Assembly: GCA_947177405.1 (NCBI GenBank)
Contig: CAMWUJ010000012.1
Location: forward strand, 1-50,726
Length of the DNA stretch: 50,726 nt
Reading direction: 5' to 3'
Origin: an uncultured Porphyromonadaceae bacterium
Lineage (GTDB): Bacteria; Bacteroidota; Bacteroidia; Bacteroidales; Muribaculaceae
Shown here: positions 26,049 to 34,956 of the stretch, one piece after another
How positions within the stretch are numbered: position 1 is the stretch's first letter
How the letters are laid out: each line of letters begins with the position of its first letter
Position numbers and translations under genes: made by a program
Notes under the pieces: model-generated
The model's database searches: none
What the model was told of the DNA's origin: nothing
What the model saw: only the letters and a program-made list of their open reading frames with translations

Positions 26049-26086
26049 AAAAGAAAGGAGGAGAAGTTTTTATCACTTCTCCTCCT
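26049..26086 (-). terminator. Intrinsic terminator after the 792-residue C10 peptidase gene
   Basis: A perfect 12-bp stem AGGAGGAGAAGT/ACTTCTCCTCCT (26056-26067 with 26075-26086) with a 7-nt loop, followed on the minus strand by a T-rich stretch (TTTCTTTT). Confidence 0.85.
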
Positions 26087-26129
26087 ATTATAAATATTTA
26101 AAGATAGATTTCGTCTTATCTAACAGTGA

Positions 26130-28508
26130 TTACCAAATAACTTTTGTTACTTTCTTTCCTTTTCTGACAATCACAGTCTGCCCCTTTACAGGACTTTCGA
26201 TTCTCAATCCCTGTAAATTATAAATCTCTACGGGCTGATCTTCTCCATCTGCAAGAATGTCGGAAACACCGGCGCCATCGGTCACCTTGAATTTAAATCC
26301 GGAACCGATTCGAGAATAGACTCCCGAGTTCTGATATCCCATGAAGCAGGTATATGTCTCACCGATTATTCCTTGCGGGAATTCAAGTTCACAATCAAAA
26401 TCATATGTTTCTCCGGCTTCCAGGATTGTCATGGGGCCTCCGTAGTTCTCTGCCACTTGCATCACGGTCCCCTCTTCGTCAAATACAAGCACATATAATG
26501 GATATGCGAATACACCGCTGTTCACATTCACCTTATCTGTGAATTTTAGAGGTTGATCGGCAAGCTTGATATAAACATCCGATTCATCTTTTTCGGCATA
26601 TACTGTAAACCCTTTCTGGCGCAGAGACAATCTGCCCGGTGTGGCCTGAAGTGTTACAGTCTCTGACGCTCCGGGATAAATAAACTCCTGTCCTTCGGAA
26701 TAATCAGCCACCATGAGAGTCATTTCCCGCGCCTGATTCATATACGGAGCATCCGCTGTGGCGCTAAACTGAGCATATATGGGAACTTCAAGAGTCTGGT
26801 TGGGTTCAAGATCCACTGCTACTCCGGGGGCAGAGAAAGCTGTTTTCCCTTCATAGGAAAGCACAGGAGCCACAGTAGCGGAGATCGCCACATCAAGATC
26901 ATTTCGCAACGTTACATTGATTTTTGCTGTTACACCCGGATAAAGTTCAGAATCAAGTTTAACCGTGGTGACAGTCGCTATCTTATCCTTAGGGAGTTCT
27001 ATTTCGTATTTGCTTCCGTTCTTGGTGAGATAAATATAGTTATTATATCGATAATCACATTTCACCGGAGTGTACTCATTGGTTTCAGCATCCACTGTAG
27101 CAAGAGTAAGTTTATATTTTCCATCCCCGAGACTGAGAGGGAAAGTAGGGAGATAAGTCGGGAAATATGTATTGGGATTAACCGTCAACATAGTTCCTGA
27201 TTTTATATATTTCACCTCTGAGGGATTATTAACATTTTCTGCAATGATACCGAAATTGAATGTAAAGGTAGGACACATGGAATTCACCCAATGCACATCA
27301 GCAGTGGTAGTGGAGAATTTGATGGTAGATCCCGACATTTCTGCGGTTAATGATCCCCTCTGCTGCATGAAATTAGGCTGGGCCACAGTTCCCTCCTTTG
27401 GAGGCTGCATACCTAAGACGGCTGCCTGACGGAAATTGAATCCACCTAATCCGCCTCCCACTCCTAACGATGAAGGAGAAAGACTGCTCAGAAGAAAGTA
27501 ACCGTCTGACATTCCACCCCATCCCCAGTTGAAATGGAAATATCCACTGCCGTCATAGCCATCGCATATAAATGAGTGACCACCTGCTTCGGCCGATGCT
27601 CCGCTATATACCACCGGACCAACATTCTTAAGATTATCATAGATCATCTGTTCCCATACAGTGGGGGAATAGAAATTTCGTGTGGTATAGTAAGTCCCTT
27701 TGTCATACCCAAAATAGTTTTTAAGGGCTTCGGGAATCTTCGAACTTACAGCTCCCGACATATCCGGGGTATAATCCATCTCAACTGCGTAGCCACAACA
27801 TTTCATCAAGTAAGCCACTGCTGCAGCCTGATCCTCATTATATTTTCCTTTTTTATATTCATCAAGCATATTTGCCCAGTCGAACGGCTGCTTGGCAAAG
27901 TTTATCATCAGAGATTTCTTATATGTCTCTGTAGTATATTTCATGTTGCCCTGCCCTATCTCAGGATACTTGAAATAATGCATTGCCATTGCCACTGAGG
28001 TAGCCACACATCCGGTCACAGAAAGATGATCATTAATTACCGGACACTCCTGATTGTATGGAGCTGTTTGATCCCACTTCGCTTTTACCAAAGGTAGAAT
28101 AGTCTCTCTTTGTGGAGAAGCAGAAGATGGTGCCTTATAAATTCCTATGTTTCGCTGATTAGCAGCTTCAATCTCTGCAGCATAACCTTCCATCCAGTCT
28201 TTCAACTGGGGAGGAATGTTATTAGGATCAAATGTAACATCATCGGCATAGCCCAATAATGGAGCTGCCACATCATCGGCAGAAAGGAAATAGATAGAAT
28301 TTCCATTCTTGAAAAGATAAAGAGCGGGGGAATTATTTTCTGTGTTTTGCGTATAGACCAATTTAAGGGAAGCCTTATTTTTAGCCACCACTTTCGAAGG
28401 CCCTTTTGGATCCAGTCTCTCCAATGACTGTTCCGGACTCAATGGAGCTGCCAGAAGACCTAAGGAGAAGGAAAGACATCCCAAAGTCAAGTATAAATTC
28501 TTTTTCAT
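26130..28508 (-). CDS. C10 family (streptopain-like) secreted cysteine peptidase, long form
   Basis: 792 residues. Signal peptide to about residue 20, inhibitory propeptide (about 21-120), C10 catalytic domain (about 140-375) with Cys167 in VTGCVATSVAMAMHYF and His311 in AGGHSFICDGYD, and the loop FHFNWGWGGMSDGYF (325-339). A long beta-rich region (about 380-745) follows, which the 604-residue neighbour has only in short form. It ends in the shared tail (VSDILADG, EIYNLQGLRIESPVKGQTVI, GKKVTKVIW). It probably acts outside the cell on host or dietary protein. It is the first gene after the SusD terminator and has its own strong promoter, so it is linked to the SusC/D unit by position, not by transcript. 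Confidence 0.88.
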   Translation of the reverse strand: MKKNLYLTLGCLSFSLGLLAAPLSPEQSLERLDPKGPSKVVAKNKASLKLVYTQNTENNSPALYLFKNGNSIYFLSADDVAAPLLGYADDVTFDPNNIPPQLKDWMEGYAAEIEAANQRNIGIYKAPSSASPQRETILPLVKAKWDQTAPYNQECPVINDHLSVTGCVATSVAMAMHYFKYPEIGQGNMKYTTETYKKSLMINFAKQPFDWANMLDEYKKGKYNEDQAAAVAYLMKCCGYAVEMDYTPDMSGAVSSKIPEALKNYFGYDKGTYYTTRNFYSPTVWEQMIYDNLKNVGPVVYSGASAEAGGHSFICDGYDGSGYFHFNWGWGGMSDGYFLLSSLSPSSLGVGGGLGGFNFRQAAVLGMQPPKEGTVAQPNFMQQRGSLTAEMSGSTIKFSTTTADVHWVNSMCPTFTFNFGIIAENVNNPSEVKYIKSGTMLTVNPNTYFPTYLPTFPLSLGDGKYKLTLATVDAETNEYTPVKCDYRYNNYIYLTKNGSKYEIELPKDKIATVTTVKLDSELYPGVTAKINVTLRNDLDVAISATVAPVLSYEGKTAFSAPGVAVDLEPNQTLEVPIYAQFSATADAPYMNQAREMTLMVADYSEGQEFIYPGASETVTLQATPGRLSLRQKGFTVYAEKDESDVYIKLADQPLKFTDKVNVNSGVFAYPLYVLVFDEEGTVMQVAENYGGPMTILEAGETYDFDCELEFPQGIIGETYTCFMGYQNSGVYSRIGSGFKFKVTDGAGVSDILADGEDQPVEIYNLQGLRIESPVKGQTVIVRKGKKVTKVIW

Positions 28509-28564
28509 ATTAAGGTTCGGATATATTATGAATAAAATGATTGAATTAGCTCTACATTTTGCAA

Positions 28565-28596
28565 CAAAGATAACATTATTTTAAATAAATTGCAAA
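28565..28596 (-). promoter_or_regulatory. Promoter of the 792-residue C10 peptidase gene
   Basis: Minus-strand TTTG (28593-28596), exactly 20 nt, then TATCTTTG (28565-28572): a full match to the Bacteroidota consensus. The leader is about 50 nt. Confidence 0.75.
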
Positions 28597-28624
28597 ATTC
28601 AGATAAAAAAATTGAATAATCAGC

Positions 28625-28661
28625 TAACAAAAACAGCGTGAGTATTAACCCACGCTGTTTT
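28625..28661 (-). terminator. Intrinsic terminator of the susC-susD unit
   Basis: Stem AAAACAGCGTG/CACGCTGTTTT (28630-28640 with 28651-28661) with a 10-nt loop, followed by T-rich sequence on the minus strand. It lies 26 nt after the susD stop. Confidence 0.8.
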
Positions 28662-28686
28662 ATCTTATCTTTAAAGGATACTGAAA

Positions 28687-30438
28687 TTATTTAAGCTGAT
28701 CCTTAACCAGGTCATTATAGGAAGTCTCGGCATAAGGAATCACGAATCTCCAACCGTTGCCATAGGAGGTCTCATAAGTTCCCTTGTAAGCATCTACCCA
28801 GTTATTGGAAGAAGTGTCACCCTCAACCCAAATTTCACGAACGCAAGGAATATTCCAGCGTTTGAAAGAGAACCAGTTGTCACCTTCGCCCCAAAGTTCG
28901 AGACGACGATATTTGCGCACCTCATCCTGAACATCTTCCTTGGAAGATGCAGTACAGGTATATCCTTCGATACGTTTTGAATTCAATTCCTCAAGAAGAG
29001 TCTTGGCTTCAGAAAGGTTTCCGAGCTCAATAGCTGCCTCAGCCTGATTAAGAAGCATCTCCGCACCACGCAGGAAAGGATGCTGGGAGGCACCCATATC
29101 TTCTGTATAAGACCAGAACTTAGCCTGACCTCCGAATGGAACGCGAGTTCCATCTACAGCCTTAGAAGCATTCTTGTACCATGTTGAACGACGGATTGCA
29201 TTGCCTGCATCTGCATCCGATAATAATGTATTCAGTGAGTAACCACCTGAGAAGCCTTCGGGGGTATTATGCTGAATCCAGAGCTGTGCGGCAGCAGACA
29301 TATTCTGGTTGGTACCGAATGTAGTCATACGGTCTTTAAAGATATATTTAGTATCCCAGAAATCTTCAGGTTTTATCTTGAAATCTACATATTTATTAGC
29401 CACCTCAGGAGTGAAGAATAATTCCAGTCGGATATCATTGGGATGTTTGTCATACATCTCCTTATAGAGCTTATAGCTGATCGCACCTGAACCGGCCCAG
29501 TCGTAAGCAGTGGCATAGTCACCGTTAGCGGTGAATGACGCACCCCATGAATGATAACCGTTCCAATCGGGACTGGGGTCGTTATACCACATCCACTCAC
29601 CGTTAGGATCGGCAAAACCCTTTTTAAAGTCATCAGCCGACATAATAGGATATGAAGCACGAGCGGCCTTTGCCATATCGTATGCTTTCTGCCAATCATG
29701 ATTGATCAGGGCGATACGAGAATAAAGACCCTGCGCGATGCTGAGATCCGGTTCGAAACCGTTGGATCGTGACACACCTGCAGCAGTACCGGTATAATAA
29801 CCGATAGCCTCATCAAGATCAGAATATATCTGCTTCATGCAATCTTCATAGGTGCTTAAAGGAAGGGCTTCAGTACCGGGCTCATCTCTCAAGATAAAGC
29901 AGAGTTCCTGACCATTCTTTGAATCCTCGTAACGAGGTCCGTAAACCTGCATAAGACGGATATACGCGTGAGCACGGATTGTCAAAGTCTGTGCCTTGAT
30001 GAAATCACGCTGGTCAACATTTTCCGTATTATTATCAATGTATTTGAGGATAGTGTTACACTGATTGAGCAGAAGGTAGCCGTACATCCATGCATATGCC
30101 GCCGGAGTGCGGTTGTCCATACTCATCTGAGGCCACAACTGAGCCTGAGGCTGATAACCATAGAGCCATGTGAAGCAAGCATCCTGACTTGGGGAGTCTC
30201 CATAATAAGTCTGGAAATATGCTTCTCCGTTGGCATAGCGGTCATATTCTCTATAGAGTCCGAAATACATCACCTGACATGTACCGTAAAGAGCGGCACG
30301 AGCGGCTTCGATTGATTCTCCAATCTGATAGTCGGAAACCTGGTCGATTGGGGGTTGGTCGAGATAACTGGAACTACAGGAAGAAAGAACTCCTGCGGCA
30401 GTCAGCGCCAACAAACCTTTCTTTATATAATTTTTCAT
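28687..30438 (-). CDS. SusD/RagB family nutrient-binding outer-membrane lipoprotein
   Basis: 583 residues. The lipobox Cys21 (LSSC) is followed by the family's opening SSYLDQPPIDQVSD. The N-terminal half is helical (TPR-like), with the typical phrase RAHAYIRLMQVYGPRY (about 151-166). The C-terminal half holds RGAEMLLNQAEAAIELGN and YRRLELWGEGDNWFSFKRWN, both standard for SusD. The protein caps the TonB-dependent channel and captures ligand at the cell surface. Paired with the SusC-like gene 23 nt upstream. No glycoside hydrolase, sulfatase or regulator follows, so the ligand could be a glycan or a peptide. Confidence 0.93.
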   Translation of the reverse strand: MKNYIKKGLLALTAAGVLSSCSSSYLDQPPIDQVSDYQIGESIEAARAALYGTCQVMYFGLYREYDRYANGEAYFQTYYGDSPSQDACFTWLYGYQPQAQLWPQMSMDNRTPAAYAWMYGYLLLNQCNTILKYIDNNTENVDQRDFIKAQTLTIRAHAYIRLMQVYGPRYEDSKNGQELCFILRDEPGTEALPLSTYEDCMKQIYSDLDEAIGYYTGTAAGVSRSNGFEPDLSIAQGLYSRIALINHDWQKAYDMAKAARASYPIMSADDFKKGFADPNGEWMWYNDPSPDWNGYHSWGASFTANGDYATAYDWAGSGAISYKLYKEMYDKHPNDIRLELFFTPEVANKYVDFKIKPEDFWDTKYIFKDRMTTFGTNQNMSAAAQLWIQHNTPEGFSGGYSLNTLLSDADAGNAIRRSTWYKNASKAVDGTRVPFGGQAKFWSYTEDMGASQHPFLRGAEMLLNQAEAAIELGNLSEAKTLLEELNSKRIEGYTCTASSKEDVQDEVRKYRRLELWGEGDNWFSFKRWNIPCVREIWVEGDTSSNNWVDAYKGTYETSYGNGWRFVIPYAETSYNDLVKDQLK

Positions 30439-30461
30439 ATTATTCGAATTGCTATTAGGAA

Positions 30462-33400
30462 TTAGAATTTAGCAGTGAGCTGGAAAGTATATACACGCGC
30501 AGGAACGTAGTAATTACCCTGACGACCGCTGAAGCTATACTGGGGGTTCATACCCTTGCGCTTGGTAGCATAGAACACATTATCCATCGAAAAGCCGATG
30601 TTGATGTTCTGGAGCTTCATAGCCGATACCCATTTCTGGGGAAGGTCGTAAGATACGTTAAGATTCTTGAACACGAGGTAGCTTGCATCGGTGAGCCAAC
30701 GTGACAGTGAACCATTGTTCTCCGCAGATCTCTGAGCATTTAGCTGCGGAATTGCATCTTTGTCGAAGTCGGAGGCATTAGCCACATAAGCATTATATGT
30801 CTTACCATTGAAAGTAACTTCTGTCATTTCGTGGTCGGCCATTCCGGCAGGTTTTTCTACCCAAGAATTAAGAAGGTCTTTGTGCAGTGCACTTGCCTCG
30901 CTGGAACACATCATAAGACTTGCATAGTTTGAATCATATACCTTTCCGCCAAGGCTGTATGTGAACAACATGCCAAGCTTAATACCCTTCCAAGAGAAAT
31001 TAGTGCCGAATGAACCATAGCATACGGGAGAGGGATCACCGAGAACTTTTCTTGTAGCATAACTCGGAGTGTTAGTATAGAATTTCTGTGATCCGTCAGG
31101 CTGATTCACTACGAGAAGAGTTCCTTCATTTGAAGCGTTTGCAAGATAGGTCTGGAATGTTGAAAGATTCTGTGTAGGAACATTGTTCTCATCCCAAGTG
31201 GTGAACTGGGGAGATGAGGGATCCATCTCATATACAGATTGTCCGGTAGTCATATCAACACCTGCCCATTCAGAACCATAGAAAGCATAGAGGTTCTTGC
31301 CGAGGAACCAGCTGTTGCCGGGTTCATCATGGCCGAGAGGAAGCTTGACAATCTTATTCTTGTTGAATGTTGCATCAACTGTGAAGTTCCAATAGAAGTC
31401 TCTGTTGCGCAAGATATCAACTGCGAAAGAGAGCTCCCAACCAATATTCTGCATCGTACCGATATTGCTCTTTATAGTCGGGTTGTAACCCAAACCTCCG
31501 GATGAATAGATCGAACCTCCGGAAAGAGGTTTAACCACGTTGAAGATAAGGTCGGTGTTGCGTCTGTTATAATAACCGATGCTGAAATTGAATCTGTCGT
31601 TGAAGAGCGAACCTTCAAGAGCGATATCGAATGTCTTTGCAGACTCCCATTTCAGATTATCTGAGGCACGGTTAACAGGGAGAAGAGAATTGACCGGACC
31701 GTAAGTGATGATATCATAAATTGTGTAGTATGCGTATGCACCTGCAGAACCATCGTTACCTACAGAACCGTATGCCGCACGCAGTTTGAGATAATCAACC
31801 CAGTTGAGATTCTGCATGAATTTCTCTTTGCTGATAATCCATGAAGCACCTACCGACCAGAAGTTACCCCAGCGAATACCTTTTTCAAAATAAGAGGAAC
31901 CGTCGCGACGGAAAGAAACCTCACCGAAGTATTGCTGATTGTAGTTATAACGTGCACGACCGAGATAAGACTCTGAACAGAGTTTAAGGAAAGACTGAGA
32001 AGCCGGCTGAGTATCTGAGAAGTTGGAAAGTGAGTAGATTTCGGGGAGAAGCTGATCCTGAACCTGAATAGAGTGATTTTCCTCTGAATATTCATAATTC
32101 TCATGGTCAAGAAGCACGTCAATGCTATGGTCGCCATAAGAGTGATTCCAAGTCAAGGTCTGCATGAAGGTATGGCTGTTAACGGCGTAGTCTCTCTGAT
32201 ACATACGACCGTTCATAGTCTCAGCAGAACCATTTAAGTTGTTGTTATATTCCCAGCTACCGGTCTTGTCGCGGTGAATGCTACCGCGAACTGTGAGCTC
32301 GAAACCATAAGGGATGATGGCTGTTCCAAACATTGAACCATCTACTACGAGAGCCTGCGCCTGCTTCTTGTCAAGGCGAGTGGTCCATGCCACGTTGGCA
32401 CCCTGTGCACCAAGATAATTGGATGTGTTGTAAAGAGGAGCACCGTTGGTACCACGAAGGATTTCACCTGTCTCGGGGTCATGGGCATACACAGGATAGA
32501 TAGGAGCAATAGTCTGAACGTTGAACGGGTTAGTAACCAAGCCTTCACTTGAAGTGGATGTGATACCGAGGCTGTTGGTGCTATAGTTGGCAGAGAGGTT
32601 CAAACCTGTACGAAAATAGCTTGCAGGCTGGAAATTAGCATTTACACGAGCATTGAATCTTTCAAAATCAGTGCAGATCATGTAACCGTTCTCCTTAAGA
32701 TAACCCACAGATGCGAAGAGATCATGCTTCTCGCCTGAGTTGGCGGCATTGATATTATATTCCTGACGGTAGCCTGTCTGAGACACCGCATCCCACCAAT
32801 CAAGGTCGGTATATCCCGGAAGAGGATTGCCACCTATGAATTGACCATCTGAATTGAAAAGCTCGGAAGCGGGCTTGCCATAGATATTTGCGCTTGCATA
32901 AGAGAAGAAGCTATTTTGGAACTGAGCGATAGCGGCATCTCTTGATGTGCCCTTATACATTTCACCATTTACGAGACCTGTAAAGAAAGTCTGCATGAAC
33001 TGGTTGGCATCGAGACGATCATAGAAAGGAAGACCGCGGGTATAACCACCCTGACGGATCTGAAGAGTGACATCAACTTTATCTCCCTTCTTGGCACGTT
33101 TGGTAGTGATGAGGATCACACCATTTGCACCACGGTTACCATAAAGTGCACAAGATGCAGCATCCTTAAGTACGGACATTGATTCAATGTCGGCAGGATT
33201 AAGGTCGGCGATAGATCCTTCGAACACGATACCATCCACAACATATAGAGGTGAAGAGGAACCTGTCACGGAGCTGAAACCACGAATAAGAATCGAGGGA
33301 GAAGAACCGGGATAACCCACGGAGTTGTTCACCTGCACACCGGGAGCATTACCCTCCAGAGCGGCTGTAACAGAAGTTACAGGACGATCCTCAATCTCCT

Positions 33401-33773
33401 TTGAGCCTACCACAGCTACAGAACCTGTAAGAGATTCCTTGTTAGCTGTACCATAAGCAACCACCACAAGGTCGTCAAGGTTCTGCTCAGTGGAAACGAG
33501 TTTGATAGTCATGTTGTTGGTTAGATGCACTGTCTGTTCCGCATAACCGACGTAGCTCACTTTAGCGCGCTTCACGTTGGCAGGAACAGAGATTGTATAC
33601 TTACCATCAATGTCGGTGGCTGCTCCATTGCCGCCGCCGATCGGCATGATGGTAGCGCCTATCAACGGTTCGTTGGTAGAGGCGTCAACCACTGTGCCGT
33701 GATAGGTGGTCTGTGCCATAGCGGCCCAGCTACACGCTACCAGCGTCATCATGATTAAAAACAGTTTTCTCAT
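30462..33773 (-). CDS. SusC/RagA family TonB-linked outer-membrane transporter
   Basis: 1103 residues. Signal peptide (about 1-20), carboxypeptidase-regulatory-like domain (about 22-95, GTVVDASTNEPLIGATI), a TonB-box-like LDDLVVVAYGT (about 98-108), plug domain (about 115-230, with SILIRGFSSV, PLYVVDGIVF and LKDAASCALYGNRGANGVI) and a C-terminal 22-strand barrel ending in YTFQLTAKF. It imports large ligands with energy from TonB. There is no N-terminal STN domain, so it is not expected to signal to an anti-sigma factor, and none is nearby. Transcribed from the promoter at 33986 with a leader of about 205 nt. Confidence 0.95.
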   Translation of the reverse strand: MRKLFLIMMTLVACSWAAMAQTTYHGTVVDASTNEPLIGATIMPIGGGNGAATDIDGKYTISVPANVKRAKVSYVGYAEQTVHLTNNMTIKLVSTEQNLDDLVVVAYGTANKESLTGSVAVVGSKEIEDRPVTSVTAALEGNAPGVQVNNSVGYPGSSPSILIRGFSSVTGSSSPLYVVDGIVFEGSIADLNPADIESMSVLKDAASCALYGNRGANGVILITTKRAKKGDKVDVTLQIRQGGYTRGLPFYDRLDANQFMQTFFTGLVNGEMYKGTSRDAAIAQFQNSFFSYASANIYGKPASELFNSDGQFIGGNPLPGYTDLDWWDAVSQTGYRQEYNINAANSGEKHDLFASVGYLKENGYMICTDFERFNARVNANFQPASYFRTGLNLSANYSTNSLGITSTSSEGLVTNPFNVQTIAPIYPVYAHDPETGEILRGTNGAPLYNTSNYLGAQGANVAWTTRLDKKQAQALVVDGSMFGTAIIPYGFELTVRGSIHRDKTGSWEYNNNLNGSAETMNGRMYQRDYAVNSHTFMQTLTWNHSYGDHSIDVLLDHENYEYSEENHSIQVQDQLLPEIYSLSNFSDTQPASQSFLKLCSESYLGRARYNYNQQYFGEVSFRRDGSSYFEKGIRWGNFWSVGASWIISKEKFMQNLNWVDYLKLRAAYGSVGNDGSAGAYAYYTIYDIITYGPVNSLLPVNRASDNLKWESAKTFDIALEGSLFNDRFNFSIGYYNRRNTDLIFNVVKPLSGGSIYSSGGLGYNPTIKSNIGTMQNIGWELSFAVDILRNRDFYWNFTVDATFNKNKIVKLPLGHDEPGNSWFLGKNLYAFYGSEWAGVDMTTGQSVYEMDPSSPQFTTWDENNVPTQNLSTFQTYLANASNEGTLLVVNQPDGSQKFYTNTPSYATRKVLGDPSPVCYGSFGTNFSWKGIKLGMLFTYSLGGKVYDSNYASLMMCSSEASALHKDLLNSWVEKPAGMADHEMTEVTFNGKTYNAYVANASDFDKDAIPQLNAQRSAENNGSLSRWLTDASYLVFKNLNVSYDLPQKWVSAMKLQNINIGFSMDNVFYATKRKGMNPQYSFSGRQGNYYVPARVYTFQLTAKF

Positions 33774-33892
33774 ACTTTGATAATTTAGAGATAAGTTATA
33801 ATAGTATTATGTTAGTCGTTGTCACAATTGCCCCTGCTGGAACGTCTCTATTTTAGGGGAAGGTGTCGTCAACCTTATAATTCAACCTGATT

Positions 33893-33906
33893 TTCAATTA
33901 ATTGAA
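33893..33906. promoter_or_regulatory. 14-bp palindrome in the susC leader
   Basis: TTCAATTAATTGAA is a perfect palindrome about 75 nt downstream of the predicted susC transcription start, inside an unusually long leader. A small stem-loop (AAGGT/ACCTT, 33860-33876) lies further along. It may bind a dimeric regulator or form an RNA hairpin; no function is shown. Confidence 0.35.
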
Positions 33907-33985
33907 TGTGATGATTCGTTAATTTAGTGTTTGATTTGAAATCGTTTATGCATCCGAGACTTCAATTATTCTCTCCTTACTTTCG

Positions 33986-34017
33986 CAAATTTAATATTCT
34001 TTATCGAAAATATCAAA
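33986..34017 (-). promoter_or_regulatory. Promoter of the susC-susD unit
   Basis: Minus-strand TTTG (34014-34017), exactly 20 nt, then TAAATTTG (33986-33993). The start codon is at 33773, so the leader is about 205 nt. Confidence 0.7.
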
Positions 34018-34148
34018 AAAATGTAAAAATTTTTTAAAATAAATTTTTTAAGACCGCTAATTTCTTTTCGATACCAATTTTTGAAAGATATTTCCCTCTT
34101 TTCCTTTTCTTTTTGTTAGACTTCCTCTCAAAAGGAGATTATATTGAA

Positions 34149-34198
34149 CTAAGGTGCAGCCTCTCCCGGGTAGAGGGCTGCTCTTACCCTCCCCTTAG
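34149..34198. other. Structured non-coding element
   Basis: Outer arms CTAAGG (34149-34154) and CCTTAG (34193-34198) enclose a hairpin with GCAGCCTCT (34156-34164) facing AGAGGGCTGC (34172-34181, one bulged G). No T-run follows on either strand and no gene overlaps it. It occupies the middle of the 499-nt gap between the susC start and the hepT stop, so it could be a small RNA or a remnant of a processed element. Confidence 0.35.
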
Positions 34199-34220
34199 AA
34201 GATTACCGGTTGGCGATAAT

Positions 34221-34259
34221 AAAAAAACCGTGAGTTCGAGTTTAGTCGAACTCACGGTT
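34221..34259 (-). terminator. Intrinsic terminator of the mntA-hepT unit
   Basis: A perfect 14-bp stem (34226-34239 with 34246-34259, core CCGTGAGTTCGA) with a 6-nt loop. A run of A on the plus strand (34221-34227) gives the minus-strand T-tract. Confidence 0.9.
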
Positions 34260-34272
34260 ATAAAATAATATT

Positions 34273-34623
34273 TTATTTATTGAAATTCTTAATATATTCT
34301 TCAATCTGAGGTTTCAACAAAGGTAAATCTTCTGAGTAAACATTATACAATTGATGTGCCTCTATCTGATAATATCCATGAACTAAAATATGTCGCATTT
34401 TAATTATAAACTTCCATGGAGTCTGAGGATGAGAATTGATAAAATCTGATGTCAACATATAAGCTGCTTCCCCTATAATTTCAATATTTTTTACAACAGC
34501 AAAATATAACATCGGATTTTCTTCAAGTTCTTCCGGTGCTTTTCCTTTCATAAATTTATTAACATTATTTATGGCTTCAAGAATATGATGAAGGCGTAAA
34601 AGGTCTTTTTCAGATTCTCTCAT
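34273..34623 (-). CDS. hepT: HepT-like HEPN toxin (DUF86)
   Basis: 116 residues, all-helical. It carries the HEPN ribonuclease motif R-x4-H-x-Y as RHILVHGY (R77, H82, Y84). In characterised HepT/MntA pairs this Tyr is adenylylated by MntA to silence the toxin. The gene starts inside the end of mntA (14-nt overlap), the usual antitoxin-then-toxin order. Both genes are more AT-rich than the neighbouring housekeeping genes, consistent with horizontal acquisition; that is an impression, not a measurement. It is closed by a strong terminator. Confidence 0.85.
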   Translation of the reverse strand: MRESEKDLLRLHHILEAINNVNKFMKGKAPEELEENPMLYFAVVKNIEIIGEAAYMLTSDFINSHPQTPWKFIIKMRHILVHGYYQIEAHQLYNVYSEDLPLLKPQIEEYIKNFNK

Positions 34624-34897
34624 AAATTAAAATTTTATCACGATTAATATTTTCTCGAATAAACGGATATACACCTCCTGCCGGGACAAGATCAACTTTC
34701 CTATTCAATAAACTTTCTAATGAGAGAATAATTTGTGCATGCTTAAATAATCCAATCTTTGCATCTTTCTCAAACTCAACTAATATGTCCACATCACTAT
34801 CCTCTCTTTCCTCTCCTCTTGCATAGGATCCGAAGAGCCATGCCTTTGACACGGGCTGCTTTGAGAAAAAAGATCGTAGGGATTCAAGATTAACCAT
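34610..34897 (-). CDS. mntA: MntA-like minimal nucleotidyltransferase antitoxin
   Basis: 95 residues from the ATG at 34897; an in-frame GTG at 34906 lies only about 8 nt from the predicted transcription start, so the ATG is preferred. The nucleotidyltransferase motif G-S-x10-D-x-D is intact as GSYARGEEREDSDVD (G23-D37). The family transfers AMP to the Tyr of HepT's R-x4-H-x-Y motif and neutralises it. It is the first gene of a two-gene unit with its own promoter and overlaps hepT by 14 nt. Confidence 0.85.
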   Translation of the reverse strand: MVNLESLRSFFSKQPVSKAWLFGSYARGEEREDSDVDILVEFEKDAKIGLFKHAQIILSLESLLNRKVDLVPAGGVYPFIRENINRDKILIYERI

Positions 34898-34920
34898 ATA
34901 AAACACTTTAAGTTACTATG

Positions 34921-34951
34921 CAAAGTTATAAATTATATCCGAAATTAACAA
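34921..34951 (-). promoter_or_regulatory. Promoter of the mntA-hepT unit
   Basis: Minus-strand TTG (34949-34951), exactly 20 nt, then TAACTTTG (34921-34928). It lies in the 59-nt gap between the nhaA stop and the mntA start and places transcription start about 17 nt before the ATG. Confidence 0.7.
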
Positions 34952-34956
34952 CAATA

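Noticed and set aside
22496..28508. Firm assignment to the type IX secretion system
   Set aside because: The shared tail only loosely resembles known type IX tails and no Por/Spr component is in the window, so it is kept as a hypothesis.
28687..33773. A classical polysaccharide utilisation locus
   Set aside because: Only SusC and SusD are present; there is no glycoside hydrolase, lyase, sulfatase or regulator in the window.
34898..34906. GTG start nine bases upstream for mntA
   Set aside because: It lies only about 8 nt from the predicted transcription start, while the ATG at 34897 matches the family N-terminus.
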